Shown piece by piece: positions 49,004 to 57,787 of a stretch of 64,000 bases of DNA; the stretch's first letter is position 1; the number at the start of each line of letters is the position of its first letter. The position numbers were made by a program, and so were the translations under genes. Source of the DNA: Sinorhizobium sp. BG8 (lineage in GTDB: Bacteria > Pseudomonadota > Alphaproteobacteria > Rhizobiales > Rhizobiaceae); assembly GCF_016864555.1 (NCBI RefSeq), contig NZ_CP044011.1:1159001-1223000 (forward strand), read 5' to 3'. Under the pieces are notes generated by a model. The model was given only the letters and a program-made list of their open reading frames with translations. It had not been told where the DNA came from and did not search any database.

Positions 49004-49185
49004 GGGCTAAGGCGCTCGGTTGGGTCGCGCCGGAACGCTGGCATCATCAAGGCGGTGCGCAATGCCGCCGATTCACGCGGGTGCGGGATCCCCAGTCCGG
49101 TTTCCTCCCCGTCGCAGCGCAGGCTCCCACGTCCGTGCCATTGGCGGACTTCAGCGGCCGTCGTCCATGAGAGTATGGGCAGACC

Positions 49186-49347
49186 TCAGTCTACGCCATT
49201 GTCCTTCATTCGGCCTACATCGGCATCGGGAGAACCTCCCTGCCACTGTGAGTAGGTTGTATTGTCTTCCGCAGACTGCGTGCTTGCGCATCCCGAAAGT
49301 GCGAGAAGCCCCATTGAGAAAAAGGCAAGTAATACCCGGTAAGTCAT
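49186..49347 (-). CDS. Very small lipoprotein
   Basis: 53 residues read directly on the minus strand: MTYRVLLAFFSMGLLALSGC then a hydrophilic tail of 33 residues. LSGC is a clear lipobox with Cys20 as lipidation site. TTGGAGAACGCC before the ATG supplies a ribosome site. The mature tail (ASTQSAEDNTTYSQWQGG and following) resembles no domain I know. It is isolated between a small exported protein gene and a prophage remnant. Confidence 0.7.
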   Translation of the reverse strand: MTYRVLLAFFSMGLLALSGCASTQSAEDNTTYSQWQGGSPDADVGRMKDNGVD

Positions 49348-49670
49348 GGCGTTCTCCAATGCCGGAGGATGCGGCGGAAGAACAATCTACCTCCCGTTGC
49401 TTGCATCAGGCAAGAGGATAAGGCCGAGAGACCTTGGAGTCTGCGCGAGGAAGTTGTTAAAGTAGATCAAATCCCGCGAAAGGCCCTGATCCCTGCAGAG
49501 TGGCAGGCCAGTAACGTGACCTGCGACCCGTTCCCTGGGACTCGAGGCAAGATACTCCTCGTGGAGCCGGAGAGCATGAATGCAACGAAGAAACGTCAGT
49601 CGCGATTGCCAGCCTGGGGCTGTGAGTTTGGCTCGTGCACAGCGCCGGTGTCTCGCAGGCGGCTCATCAC
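49348..49670. other. Gap before prophage remnant, nothing seen
   Basis: About 320 bases with no supportable gene. Open frames here lack ribosome sites and resemble nothing known. Confidence 0.4.
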
Positions 49671-50183
49671 CTACCACGACGCAAGAGCACAATGGTGTCC
49701 TGTCGGTCGGTAACTGTCAGAAACTATGAAGAAAAGTGGTGCCGCTTTGCCGACAGAGCGAACGCCCGCCACACGGGACGCCCAGCCCTTGCCGAACGTC
49801 TTCCACGTCTTCAGGCCCCGCAAGAATGCGAGGCGACGATCGCAGATCGCGTCAACGAGGGCATCATGGTTCTGGCAAGCCCTGATGGCAGCCAAAGTCG
49901 CCGGGCCGATGACGCCATCAGCCTTGATGCCCAGTGCGCGCTGTAGCCACTTCGCGGACTGCAAGACTCCCGAGTTCACGGCGCCATTGAAGGCAACGTA
50001 GGAAACCGCCCGGGGGGCAGGCTGTCGCCCTTGATCAGCGCCCAGTACCGCATGCGATAGATGGTGTCCCGTTCGGCATCGCTCATAAGCTTGACTCTCT
50101 GCGTCTTCAGCCCGAGATTGCGGCGATAGTCGTCGTAGACCCAGCACCTTTGCCAAAGACCTTCCGAATTCACTCATAGCCAT
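49671..50183 (-). pseudogene. Phage lysozyme (GH108/TtsA-like) remnant
   Basis: Two frames together spell the family's middle and C-terminal region: VYDDYRRNLGLKTQRVKL and ERDTIYRMRYWALIKGD in one frame, then VSYVAFNGAVNSGVLQSAKW and LQRALGIKADGVIGPATLAA (peptidoglycan-binding part) in another. They join at CCCGGGGGG (50009-50017), where one extra C would restore the frame. The N-terminal segment with the catalytic Glu (usual EGGYVNHPADPGG region) is missing, so the gene is dead whatever the status of the frameshift. Confidence 0.78.
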
Positions 50184-50314
50184 CGCCTCGTTTCGATGGC
50201 TGGATAATCGGCGTCAGGGGTTAGGGGCGCAAAGCACAGGGGGAGTTCGGCGCGGCACATCGGCCGCGAGCACAATAAGCCGCTTACAACGCTGTCGCCG
50301 GATCAGTCGAACGA

Positions 50315-51337
50315 TCACGCCACCTGGGCCTTTTGCTCGTCCTGTTCGTTAAGCTCCAGCAATAATTTTCGCGCGTCGAAATTGCCTTCCACGATGGACA
50401 GGATGGTGCTCTTTAGGATGCCTCGCTTCTGCAACTCGTTAAAAGTCGCATGCCCCCCACCTGGAATCGGTATGACTTTCGCATTCGGATAGGCTGGCAA
50501 GACGCGCTTCGCGAGATAGACGCGATCTCGTTCGTCATCCAGAGGATCATAGAATATTACAGGCGCTTTGCTGCTAGTCGGGTTCTCAGAGATCAACGAG
50601 TGGCGCATTGGAACAAGAGCCCACCTCTTTACCAAGATAACCTTGTCAACGAAATTCACTGGGCTCGCAGCTATAATTTTGGCATCCAAACACCCGCCAA
50701 AGTAAAGAGCAGCATATCCACCTAAACTAGATCCGTAGGATACGACCTTCTTGCCCTTGCAATGGACCGCGACAATTTTTTGGAATTCTTCGAGACTTAG
50801 CGACTGATACAAGGTGTACTTGCTTTGAGCCACATGAATGTGATCATACCCCTGCTCAATAAGGAACGGGAACCCAAATGGTTCAGTATTCAGACTGCTG
50901 CTGATAGTTCCGAACGTGACCACCACAACGCCTGAACCGGCTCTCTGACTGTATAGTGTAATGCGGTGATCCTGGGCGCTCGCAAGAACCTTAACGTTCA
51001 CGCGCTCAAGTGCGCTTAGCTGCCGCAAGGATCGCTTCACCGATTGCCTAACTTTGCCCTTCAGGCGCGGGAGAGCCCTCATCAGCGTAGCTTTTGCCAG
51101 CCCAAATTCCTGTCGCTGCCGAAAAAGCTGTGCGCTCTCCAGCAAAACTTTTGTTGAACCAGCGATCCTGTGGGGCAAAACGTTGATGAGGAGGCGGGCC
51201 AGAAAGAGTCGATCTTTTAATCGCAATGATCTGATTAACTCGGCACACACTTTGGGATCTTTCCATGCGGAAAAAAACGCCCCCAGACTAATCATGCGCA
51301 TTTCTAGCTTCGCCCCACAAACAGCCCCGCAGTCCAT
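50315..51337 (-). CDS. Predicted alpha/beta hydrolase, prophage cargo
   Basis: 340 residues. N-terminal 120 residues are helical and basic (TPR-like spacing, KATLMRALPRLKGKVRQSV). The hydrolase part has nucleophile elbow SYGSSLGGYAALYFGG, acid candidate FYDPLDDERDRVY and His in IPGGGHATF. AT-richer than flanking genes, and the only intact gene in the prophage remnant. Start uncertain: ATG 51337 or ATGs at 51301 and 51295. Similar hydrolases occur beside surface-polysaccharide genes; no such genes are here. Substrate unknown. Confidence 0.72.
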   Translation of the reverse strand: MDCGAVCGAKLEMRMISLGAFFSAWKDPKVCAELIRSLRLKDRLFLARLLINVLPHRIAGSTKVLLESAQLFRQRQEFGLAKATLMRALPRLKGKVRQSVKRSLRQLSALERVNVKVLASAQDHRITLYSQRAGSGVVVVTFGTISSSLNTEPFGFPFLIEQGYDHIHVAQSKYTLYQSLSLEEFQKIVAVHCKGKKVVSYGSSLGGYAALYFGGCLDAKIIAASPVNFVDKVILVKRWALVPMRHSLISENPTSSKAPVIFYDPLDDERDRVYLAKRVLPAYPNAKVIPIPGGGHATFNELQKRGILKSTILSIVEGNFDARKLLLELNEQDEQKAQVA

Positions 51338-51473
51338 TGCAAATTATTGCTGCGCCTAGGCTAGCGTCAAGGTTGCGCTCCGGACAACCCCCTAGAATTC
51401 GTGATGGCGAAAGTGCAGCAGCATGTTGCTCCCCAGCATCTGGCGAAATATGGCGGCGTTGGAAAGTCGCTGA

Positions 51474-52990
51474 TTACTGGTTGATGACGGCAACTCGGAG
51501 CGTGCCAGACGCTAGATCTATCGTGCTTCCAGTTTCATTCTGCAGCCTGACCGCAATTGTGTCTGCCGAGGTCACGTGCGCGGTCAGGATCATACCTTGC
51601 GTATTGAGGGAGAACGACGGGACACAGTAATCCCCGAGAGCGGCACCCGTTACGGTGACGTTCTGCGAAGCGCCGGCTACGTCCGCCAAGCTGGCAGAAT
51701 CCCATGTGGTGGAACCCGTGACGATTTGAGGAAGTTCCCACTAATCGGTGCTCCCGTTGGACGTGGGCTTAATATAGGCTTTGCGCGTGCTCTCATCGAC
51801 GTACACTGTGCCGCGGTTCCCGCCAGCATTTCCGACCGGCGCCCCCCCGTGAGGGCAGCTTGACCTGTGCCGCAAAACTGCTGGTTCGCGAAGTCGGAGC
51901 GTTTTCTGAATGACGAACTGCCGTCATCGTAAGTGTTGTCCGAGACCGGATAGATGTGCGACGCTTGGATGTTCCTGCCGTTCGTGCGATCGAAGTAGAA
52001 TGAACCGTTCCCATCTGTTTTCCGGAAGCTGACCGACGGGATCTCGCTAGTGTCCGTCATCTCAAAAAAGCCGGTATCAGACGGGTAGCTGGCATCGGCA
52101 GTGCTGCTGGCCAAGGCAGGACGCGTGTCAAGGCAAGTATCGTTGACCAAGCCTCGTGCGCTGTTCACGAAGCTCGACTGTGTGCGTCCTGCGGGGTTTG
52201 CTAGTCGGGTGTTGCCGGTTTCCGTTGGCGACGTGATAATGCGCGACGGCTTTGAGCCGCCGCCCTCCAACTGCACGATGATCCGGGACCCGGCCAAGGT
52301 ATGGGCGTGAATGGCAACTTCTTCGATCGTCTGGATTGCCCCGTAATTCTCCAACTCCGTCATGCGCCAGCCGGATGCGACAAAGGCTGCGCCAGGCGAA
52401 GGCATGGCTTTCGCGCCAAGCGCGCTGCTGTGGCAAACGTTCCCAGACTGACGATTCATGCCCGTAAATTTGCAGTTGTTGTCCCACGTAACGTGGGATG
52501 TTCCGCCACCATGACGACGCGCTTAAATGTGGTTCCCAACGACAATCGAGCCTGCCCCGAGTCCGCCGGGTTCGCCGCGATGGCCAGCAGCAATTCCCCA
52601 TCATGCGGAAATGGCCGACGCTCTCGACATCTTTGATAAGCATCTGATTTGCCATCTCGATAACGAGGCCAACATCCCAATTCGCAGCCCACGCGTCAGT
52701 TGCGAGACCAGCGGTGATGGACTTGTCGAGCCCGTTAACGCCGCCTCCATCACGGACGATGCGAAGCCCAGAGAGGCGCGAGCCCGCGGCGCCGGGAGCG
52801 AACCACAGACCAGCGGAGAACGCTTTCCGCGAACGCCCCATAGCGGTCGTAACAGCCGTTTCACACGACGACAGCCGATAGGCGGAATCGTTACCGAGAG
52901 AGGCGGAAGGGTTCGTGACGACGCCCCCGCTCACGAGCATGGAACTGATACCATGAACGGTGTAGGACTCCGCTCCGGCCCCAGATCAAA
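51474..52990 (-). pseudogene. Phage tail-spike/fibre remnant
   Basis: Pieces of one long protein lie in three frames. 5' part: VHFDLG, then SYTVHGISSMLVSGGVVTNP. Middle: GAGSIVVGNHI, a TAA stop, then GGGTSHVTWDNNCKFTGMN, which runs into about 230 residues of beta-helix-like sequence. 3' part: NVTVTGAALGDYCVPSFSLN and NETGSTIDLASGTLRV, a C-terminal domain common in phage tail and pectate-lyase-like proteins. At least three frame changes and one nonsense codon show real decay. Confidence 0.72.
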
Positions 52991-54050
52991 ATGTACCGGA
53001 CCAATCCGCAATCATCGTACTTCGAACTTCGCGAGGTCACGCGGATCAACTACGACCTGAGCCTAGATCTGCTCGACAAAAGCTGCGGGATGCGCAGGCT
53101 TTAGAAGGTCACCGGCCTAGACGTCAAGGAATGGTGCAACTGCCTGAAAGAGGCTCCGGAAGACACGCCCGTAAAAGCGAAACGCCGGGCAGCAGCAGCG
53201 AAGGGTGTCATCATGACACCGAATGAGCCGCCCACGCCGCGCATATCAATGCATGCAGTTGCTGCGCACCGTCATCGGCTTCGGAGTCGTTTCGAACATC
53301 CCCGAATGCTTCCGGCTGAAAACCGTTCTCGAGGAAATGTGCTTCCATGTGCCGCCGCCGCGTACGGAGTCCATCTCTTTCGAGCAGGTCAAGGCGGTCT
53401 GCGATGTTGCCCCCAAAGAAGGGGCCGCATTCGGTCGCGCTCGCCCAGGCGCTGCAGTTCGAGTTGACGCTTCGGCAAGCTGATGTGATCTGCATTTGGG
53501 AAAGCTGCGAAGACATGAACGCACGCGGCATCGTCGATCGCAAGCAGCGCTGGTGGGATGGCCTTCTATGGTCGCACATCGATTCGGCCGGCGTCCTGAC
53601 AAAGGAGACAACCAAGGTGAGCGGCGTCACCGCGATCCACGACACAACGCAGTATCCATTCCTGCGAACGATGATTGATCTCGTCCCGGCCGATAAGCGG
53701 TTTGGCCGGTGATCAAATGCGAAGCAACCGGGCTTCCATATCTTCGCCGTCACTTCGCGGATGTATGGCGTCAATGCGCCGACGAGGCAGGTGTGCCGAA
53801 GACCGTATGGAACCGCGACGGCCGTGCAGGCGGGGTGACGGAAGGCTCTGACGCAGGAGCGGATCTCGAACATCTGCGCGACCATGCCAACCACACCAAC
53901 GCGGCGACGACACGGCGCTATAACCGCAAAACGCTGGAGAAGACGAGGGAAGTTGCGCACCTTCGCGTGGCGAGCAGAAACGGCAAGAACACGTCCGGAA
54001 CAGCCCTGTGGGAACGGTGTATGAATGCCTGGGAAAGCAGCCTTAGCTAA
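52991..54050 (+). pseudogene. Tyrosine-type integrase remnant
   Basis: Three frames plus one in-frame TAG (near 53102) spell an integrase. N-terminal FELREVTRINYDLSLDLLDK; middle LLRTVIGFGVVSNIPECFRL and WWDGLLWSHIDSAGVLTKET; C-terminal LPYLRRHFADVWRQCADEAG, then DLEHLRDHANHTNAATTRRY, with the H-x-x-R region and the nucleophilic Tyr. One junction (GGCCGG near 53707-53712) would be healed by one extra C; the TAG and another junction near 53430 would not. Lies head-on to tRNA-Thr. Confidence 0.8.
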
Positions 54051-54064
54051 GTCTTTGAAATTTT

Positions 54065-54140
54065 TGGTGCCGCTTACGTGACTCGAACACGTGACCCCAT
54101 CATTACGAATGATGTGCTCTACCGACTGAGCTAAAGCGGC
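54065..54140 (-). tRNA. tRNA-Thr (anticodon CGT)
   Basis: On the minus strand: acceptor GCCGCTT pairs with AAGCGGC, D-arm AGCTCAGTCGGTAGAGC, anticodon stem CATCA/TGATG with loop TTCGTAA (anticodon CGT, reads ACG), T-loop TTCGAGT, encoded CCA. The 3' end faces the integrase remnant, marking a probable phage attachment site that left the tRNA intact. Confidence 0.96.
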
Positions 54141-54274
54141 CCGGATGGTCCCGAAGCAATGCAGGACCTGATGTGAGGGGCTGATAGCCGCAAAGCGGGG
54201 GAATTTCAAGCCGTCAGTTCCAGGATCGGCAAATTTCTGTTGATCGGCTGGAAATTGCCCCGCGCAAGCGGTGT

Positions 54275-55240
54275 CTATCCCGCAAGGCCCAGCCTTTCTC
54301 GCGCAGCCCGATATTCGCTTTCGAGCCGGCTCACCACGCTTTCTGCCGATCCGACGGACTTGACGGCCCCGATCCCCTGGCCCGAGCCCCAGATGTCCTT
54401 CCAGGCCTTCGCGCCGGACGTTGCCCTGTCGAAATCCATTTTCGAGGGATCAGCCTCAGGCAATCGGTCGGGGTCGAGACCCGCAGCCTCAATCGAACCC
54501 TTCAGGTAGTTGCCGTGAATTCCGGTAAAATAATTGGAATAGACGATGTCGGAGGCACTGCCCCCGACGATCATCTCCTTGTAGGCGTCCGGGGCGCGCG
54601 CCTCCGTCGTGGCGATGAAGGGAGAGCCGATATAGGCGATGTCGGCGCCCATGGCCTGGGCGGCGAGGACGGCGCCGCCGGTGGCGATCGCGCCTGAAAG
54701 CAGCAGAGGCCCGTCGAACCACTCGCGGATTTCCTGGACCAGCGCGAAGGGTGAGAGCGTTCCCGCATGCCCGCCGGCGCCGGCAGCCACCGCGATAAGC
54801 CCGTCGGCTCCCTTGCGGATCGCGGAGTTGGCGTGACGGTTGTTGATGATGTCGTGAAGCACGATGCCGCCATAGGAATGGATCGCGTCGTTGACCTCAG
54901 GCACGGCGCCGAGCGAGGAGATGACGACCGGAACCTTGTACTTCACGCACATCTGGAGGTCGTGTTCGAGCCTCCGGTTCGATTTGTGCACGATCTGGTT
55001 GACGGCGAACGGGGCCGCCGGCCGGTCCGGATTGCGTCGGTCATGGACCGCAAGCGTCTCGGTTATTTCGGCCAGCCACTCGTCCAGCTGCGATTCAGGA
55101 CGGGCATTGAGGGCCGGGAAGGCGCCGATGACGCCGGCTTTGCATTGTGCCAAAGTAAGGGTGGGGTGAGAGACGATGAAGAGCGGTGCAGCGACGACGG
55201 GCAGGCGCAGTTTCTCTTTGAGGATCGCGGGAAGGGGCAT
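54275..55240 (-). CDS. Nitronate monooxygenase-like flavoenzyme
   Basis: 321-residue FMN-dependent TIM-barrel of the 2-nitropropane dioxygenase family. Seen are VVAAPLFIVSHPTL near the N-terminus, VPVVISSLG, ADGLIAVAAGAGGHAG (catalytic-His region) and AIATGGAVLAAQAMGADIAYIGS for FMN phosphate binding. Many relatives act in catabolism of unknown substrates rather than on nitronates. The operator-like element at 55257-55279 is 17 bases before the start and matches the one before fadD, linking it to acyl-CoA catabolism (inference). Confidence 0.9.
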   Translation of the reverse strand: MPLPAILKEKLRLPVVAAPLFIVSHPTLTLAQCKAGVIGAFPALNARPESQLDEWLAEITETLAVHDRRNPDRPAAPFAVNQIVHKSNRRLEHDLQMCVKYKVPVVISSLGAVPEVNDAIHSYGGIVLHDIINNRHANSAIRKGADGLIAVAAGAGGHAGTLSPFALVQEIREWFDGPLLLSGAIATGGAVLAAQAMGADIAYIGSPFIATTEARAPDAYKEMIVGGSASDIVYSNYFTGIHGNYLKGSIEAAGLDPDRLPEADPSKMDFDRATSGAKAWKDIWGSGQGIGAVKSVGSAESVVSRLESEYRAARERLGLAG

Positions 55241-55600
55241 CGCAGGCTCTCGATTGTTGACGTTTACGGAAACGTAAGACAGTTAGCAGCTTTGGGTGTG
55301 CGAGGTAAAGTACGATCGTCGGCGATGGTGGCAAGGGCCCTGAGCCCGGTACTTCTCGCGTCCGGTGCGCGGGCCAAGCACGATGTCCCATCCCGCACTT
55401 CTGCTCCAACGGGGTGGATGGAAATGCCGTGAACCCGTGGATATTGAGGGGTTGGTCCCCGTCCAATTGGCCGTGCCGGTCTTGCGGTTTGCGTTCCCAG
55501 GGGTTACGCAATTGCTAACAAGCGCCGGAAACATAACGTCTTTCCCGCGCGTTGCGCGCCGGGCGGGCCGTTCGGCCCTGCGACACTAGAAGGATCGGTT
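55241..55600. other. Divergent promoter region
   Basis: 360 bases between the nitronate-monooxygenase-like gene (leftward) and a conserved membrane-anchored gene (rightward). Apart from the operator-like element at its left end, I see no gene or RNA. Confidence 0.5.
55257..55279 (+). promoter_or_regulatory. Candidate acyl-CoA-catabolism operator
   Basis: Contains a perfect dyad ACGTTT-ACGG-AAACGT within TTGACGTTTACG followed by GAAACGTAAGA. It matches the element before fadD (47192-47214) at about 20 of 23 positions. Directly upstream of the nitronate-monooxygenase-like gene. Confidence 0.55.
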
Positions 55601-56764
55601 GTGAGCGGACTGGAAAATGCAATCAGGAGTGCGCTGGCACGCTCGGAGCGGAGCAATCCGGAAATCCGGGCCCGCATCTATCAGTCGGCGCGCAATGCCC
55701 TGGAGGCCGGGCTGAGAAAGCAGGAGATCAGCGATCCGGAAACGGTCGCCGCCCAGAGGCACCGGCTGGAAAGCACCATCCACCAGATCGAGACCGAGGA
55801 GCGGGAAGCCCTGCGCACCCGGGTCTCACCCGCCACCCGTGGCGACACGCCTGCCGCCCGCAACGGAACTTCAGACGGCGACCTTTCGGCCGTCGCCGGC
55901 GGCGATGGCCGCCTCGGTGCCGCCGCGCAGCGCCCGGCCGGCAGAGATGCCGATAGTGTCCAGGACATTGGTGGCATCAGGCCAAGCCGTGATGAGGGCC
56001 TGCTTCGAGCGGAAGGACCGGTCTCCGGCGCAAAACCATCGGCCGCAGAGGGTCAGCCGAGCGGGAATGCGGATTTCAGGCCTGAGCGCGCTGCCAAGGG
56101 TCGGCGCCGGCGCAGCCGCGTCTTCTCGTTCCTGCTCGTCGTTTCGACGCTGGTCGCCGCAATCGGCGCTGCCGCGTGGTGGATTGAGAGCAGTGGGCTG
56201 CTTCTGTCGCCGCAGGAGCGCGACAGCAGCGTGGCCAATCCGCCGGCGACCGTCTCCGGTGAGGATTTCACTGGCGAGGATCCCCTGAAGCGCGCACTCG
56301 ATACCCAGAGCCGGTTCTCGGATGCCTGGCGGACCGTGTTCATGCCTGGCCAAAACGAACTGCTTTCAGCGGAACCCCAAGGCCGCTTCGAGGTGATCAC
56401 CACCAACGAGGGACCGGCGACGCGGGTAACCTCCTCCGACCCGGAGCGCGAAGGCGCTGTCCGTATCGAGGTCGCCCCCGATGTCCTCGCCGAGATGGCC
56501 GGAAAGTCCTCGACGATCGCGCTCGCGGTGGAGGCCGGCAATGGCAAGCCTGCCCAGATCTCCATCGAGTGCGAGTTCCCGGGTCTCGGCGAATGCGGGC
56601 GCCACCGCTACACCGTGTCCGAGCGGACGGACGTCCTGTTTCAGGTGACGTTCAAAGGATCCGCATCGCCGAGCGGGGCGGGCCATCTCTACCTCAACAG
56701 CGATCTGACCGGCACGGGTACAAGTCTCAATCTCTATGCCGTGCGCATCCTTCCCGGCGAGTAA
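55601..56764 (+). CDS. Conserved single-pass membrane protein, function unknown
   Basis: 387 residues. The cytoplasmic N-terminus (1-175) begins SGLENAIRSALARSERSNPE and contains a short helical segment (IRARIYQSARNALEAGL), then a long Gly/Ala/Arg-rich disordered linker. A basic RRRRSR precedes one membrane helix (VFSFLLVVSTLVAAIGAAAWW, 178-198). The periplasmic part (about 190 residues) has a jelly-roll feel (ISIECEFPGLGECGRHRYTV). Commonly found next to ppk2 and pho genes in rhizobia by recollection; role unknown. GTG start. Confidence 0.78.
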   Translation: MSGLENAIRSALARSERSNPEIRARIYQSARNALEAGLRKQEISDPETVAAQRHRLESTIHQIETEEREALRTRVSPATRGDTPAARNGTSDGDLSAVAGGDGRLGAAAQRPAGRDADSVQDIGGIRPSRDEGLLRAEGPVSGAKPSAAEGQPSGNADFRPERAAKGRRRRSRVFSFLLVVSTLVAAIGAAAWWIESSGLLLSPQERDSSVANPPATVSGEDFTGEDPLKRALDTQSRFSDAWRTVFMPGQNELLSAEPQGRFEVITTNEGPATRVTSSDPEREGAVRIEVAPDVLAEMAGKSSTIALAVEAGNGKPAQISIECEFPGLGECGRHRYTVSERTDVLFQVTFKGSASPSGAGHLYLNSDLTGTGTSLNLYAVRILPGE

Positions 56765-56807
56765 CACGTAGCTAGGGCAGGGATCTGCGCGGGGCCGGAA
56801 TACCGGC

Positions 56808-57689
56808 CTATTTCAGGAAGTGCGGTCCGAAGCCGAGGATCGCGTCGTCCACATCGCCGATCGCCTTCTTGTCCTTGCCGTCGTAGTCGAGGGTGGTGAG
56901 GATGTGTCGCAGGACGTTGATCCGCGCGCGACGCTTGTCGTTGGCACGCACCACCGTCCAAGGCGCGTTGTGGGTGTGTGTCTCCTGCAGCATCCGGTCG
57001 CGTTTCTGCGTGTAGTCGTCCCATTTGTGCAGGGCGGCGATGTCCATGGAAGACAGCTTCCAGACCTTCAGGGGATCATGGCGCCGGTCGTGGAAGCGTT
57101 TCAGCTGCATCTCGCGACCGATGTTCAGCCAGAACTTGAACAGGTGGATGCCTTCCGAAACGATCATCTTCTCGAAGCGCGGCGTCTCCTTCAGGAACTT
57201 TTCGTACTGCGCGTCCGTGCAGAATCCCATGACCGGTTCCACGCCGGCGCGGTTGTACCAGGAACGGTCATAGACCACGAACTCGCCGGCGGTGGGAAAA
57301 GTGTAGACGTAGCGCTGGTAGTACCATTGCCCCTGTTCCGTCTCGGTCGGCTTGGTAAGGGCGACGACGCGCGCATAGCGCGGGTTTATGTAGGCGATCG
57401 TTTCGTGGATGGTTCCGCCCTTGCCGGCGGCGTCTCGCCCTTCGAACACCACCATCACGCGCTTGCGGGTGGCCTGGAGCCAGAATTGCACCTTCACGAG
57501 TTCGATCTGCAGCAGCCGCAGCTGTTGCTCGTACTCTTCGCGCGGCATCTTCTTGTCGTAGGGATATCCGCCGGAACTCAGCGCCTTTTCGTCCACCCAC
57601 TTCGGCAGGTTCGGATCGTCGACGTCGTAGGTCCGCTTCCGACCGTCGAAATCGAGTTCGACGGCCCTGGTTCCGGGTTTGTCCGCCAT
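56808..57689 (-). CDS. ppk2: Polyphosphate kinase 2
   Basis: 293-residue class PPK2 kinase, which uses polyphosphate to phosphorylate nucleotides (or makes polyphosphate from NTP). Walker A is [14 protein letters not shown]; Walker B is [15 protein letters not shown]; the lid Arg region is [15 protein letters not shown]. Single-domain, so expected to act on nucleoside diphosphates. AAGGAGG lies before ATG 57689. Divergent from phoR: a polyphosphate enzyme beside the phosphate-starvation operon. Confidence 0.93.
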   Translation of the reverse strand: MADKPGTRAVELDFDGRKRTYDVDDPNLPKWVDEKALSSGGYPYDKKMPREEYEQQLRLLQIELVKVQFWLQATRKRVMVVFEGRDAAGKGGTIHETIAYINPRYARVVALTKPTETEQGQWYYQRYVYTFPTAGEFVVYDRSWYNRAGVEPVMGFCTDAQYEKFLKETPRFEKMIVSEGIHLFKFWLNIGREMQLKRFHDRRHDPLKVWKLSSMDIAALHKWDDYTQKRDRMLQETHTHNAPWTVVRANDKRRARINVLRHILTTLDYDGKDKKAIGDVDDAILGFGPHFLK

Positions 57690-57787
57690 GCTAGCCTCCT
57701 TGTACGGCGGCCGGGCACCGCAACTGACGGGTGAGCAGGCCATATCTCCGTTGCGAATTCAAGTGTGCCATGAAACACATGTCATAA

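Larger units (their letters stand above)
49671..54140. mobile_element. Decayed prophage remnant at tRNA-Thr
   Basis: Contains a lysozyme fragment, an intact AT-richer hydrolase gene, a tail-spike remnant and a tyrosine-integrase remnant that ends 15 bases from the 3' end of tRNA-Thr(CGT). Integrase beside a tRNA 3' end is the classic attachment arrangement. The left limit is uncertain: I did not find a second copy of the tRNA end. No structural or replication genes survive. Confidence 0.75.

Noticed and set aside
49454-49470. TTGTTAAAGTAGATCAA as an Fnr/FixK box
   Set aside because: Arms are imperfect and the spacing is too long for TTGAT-N4-ATCAA; no gene start is nearby.
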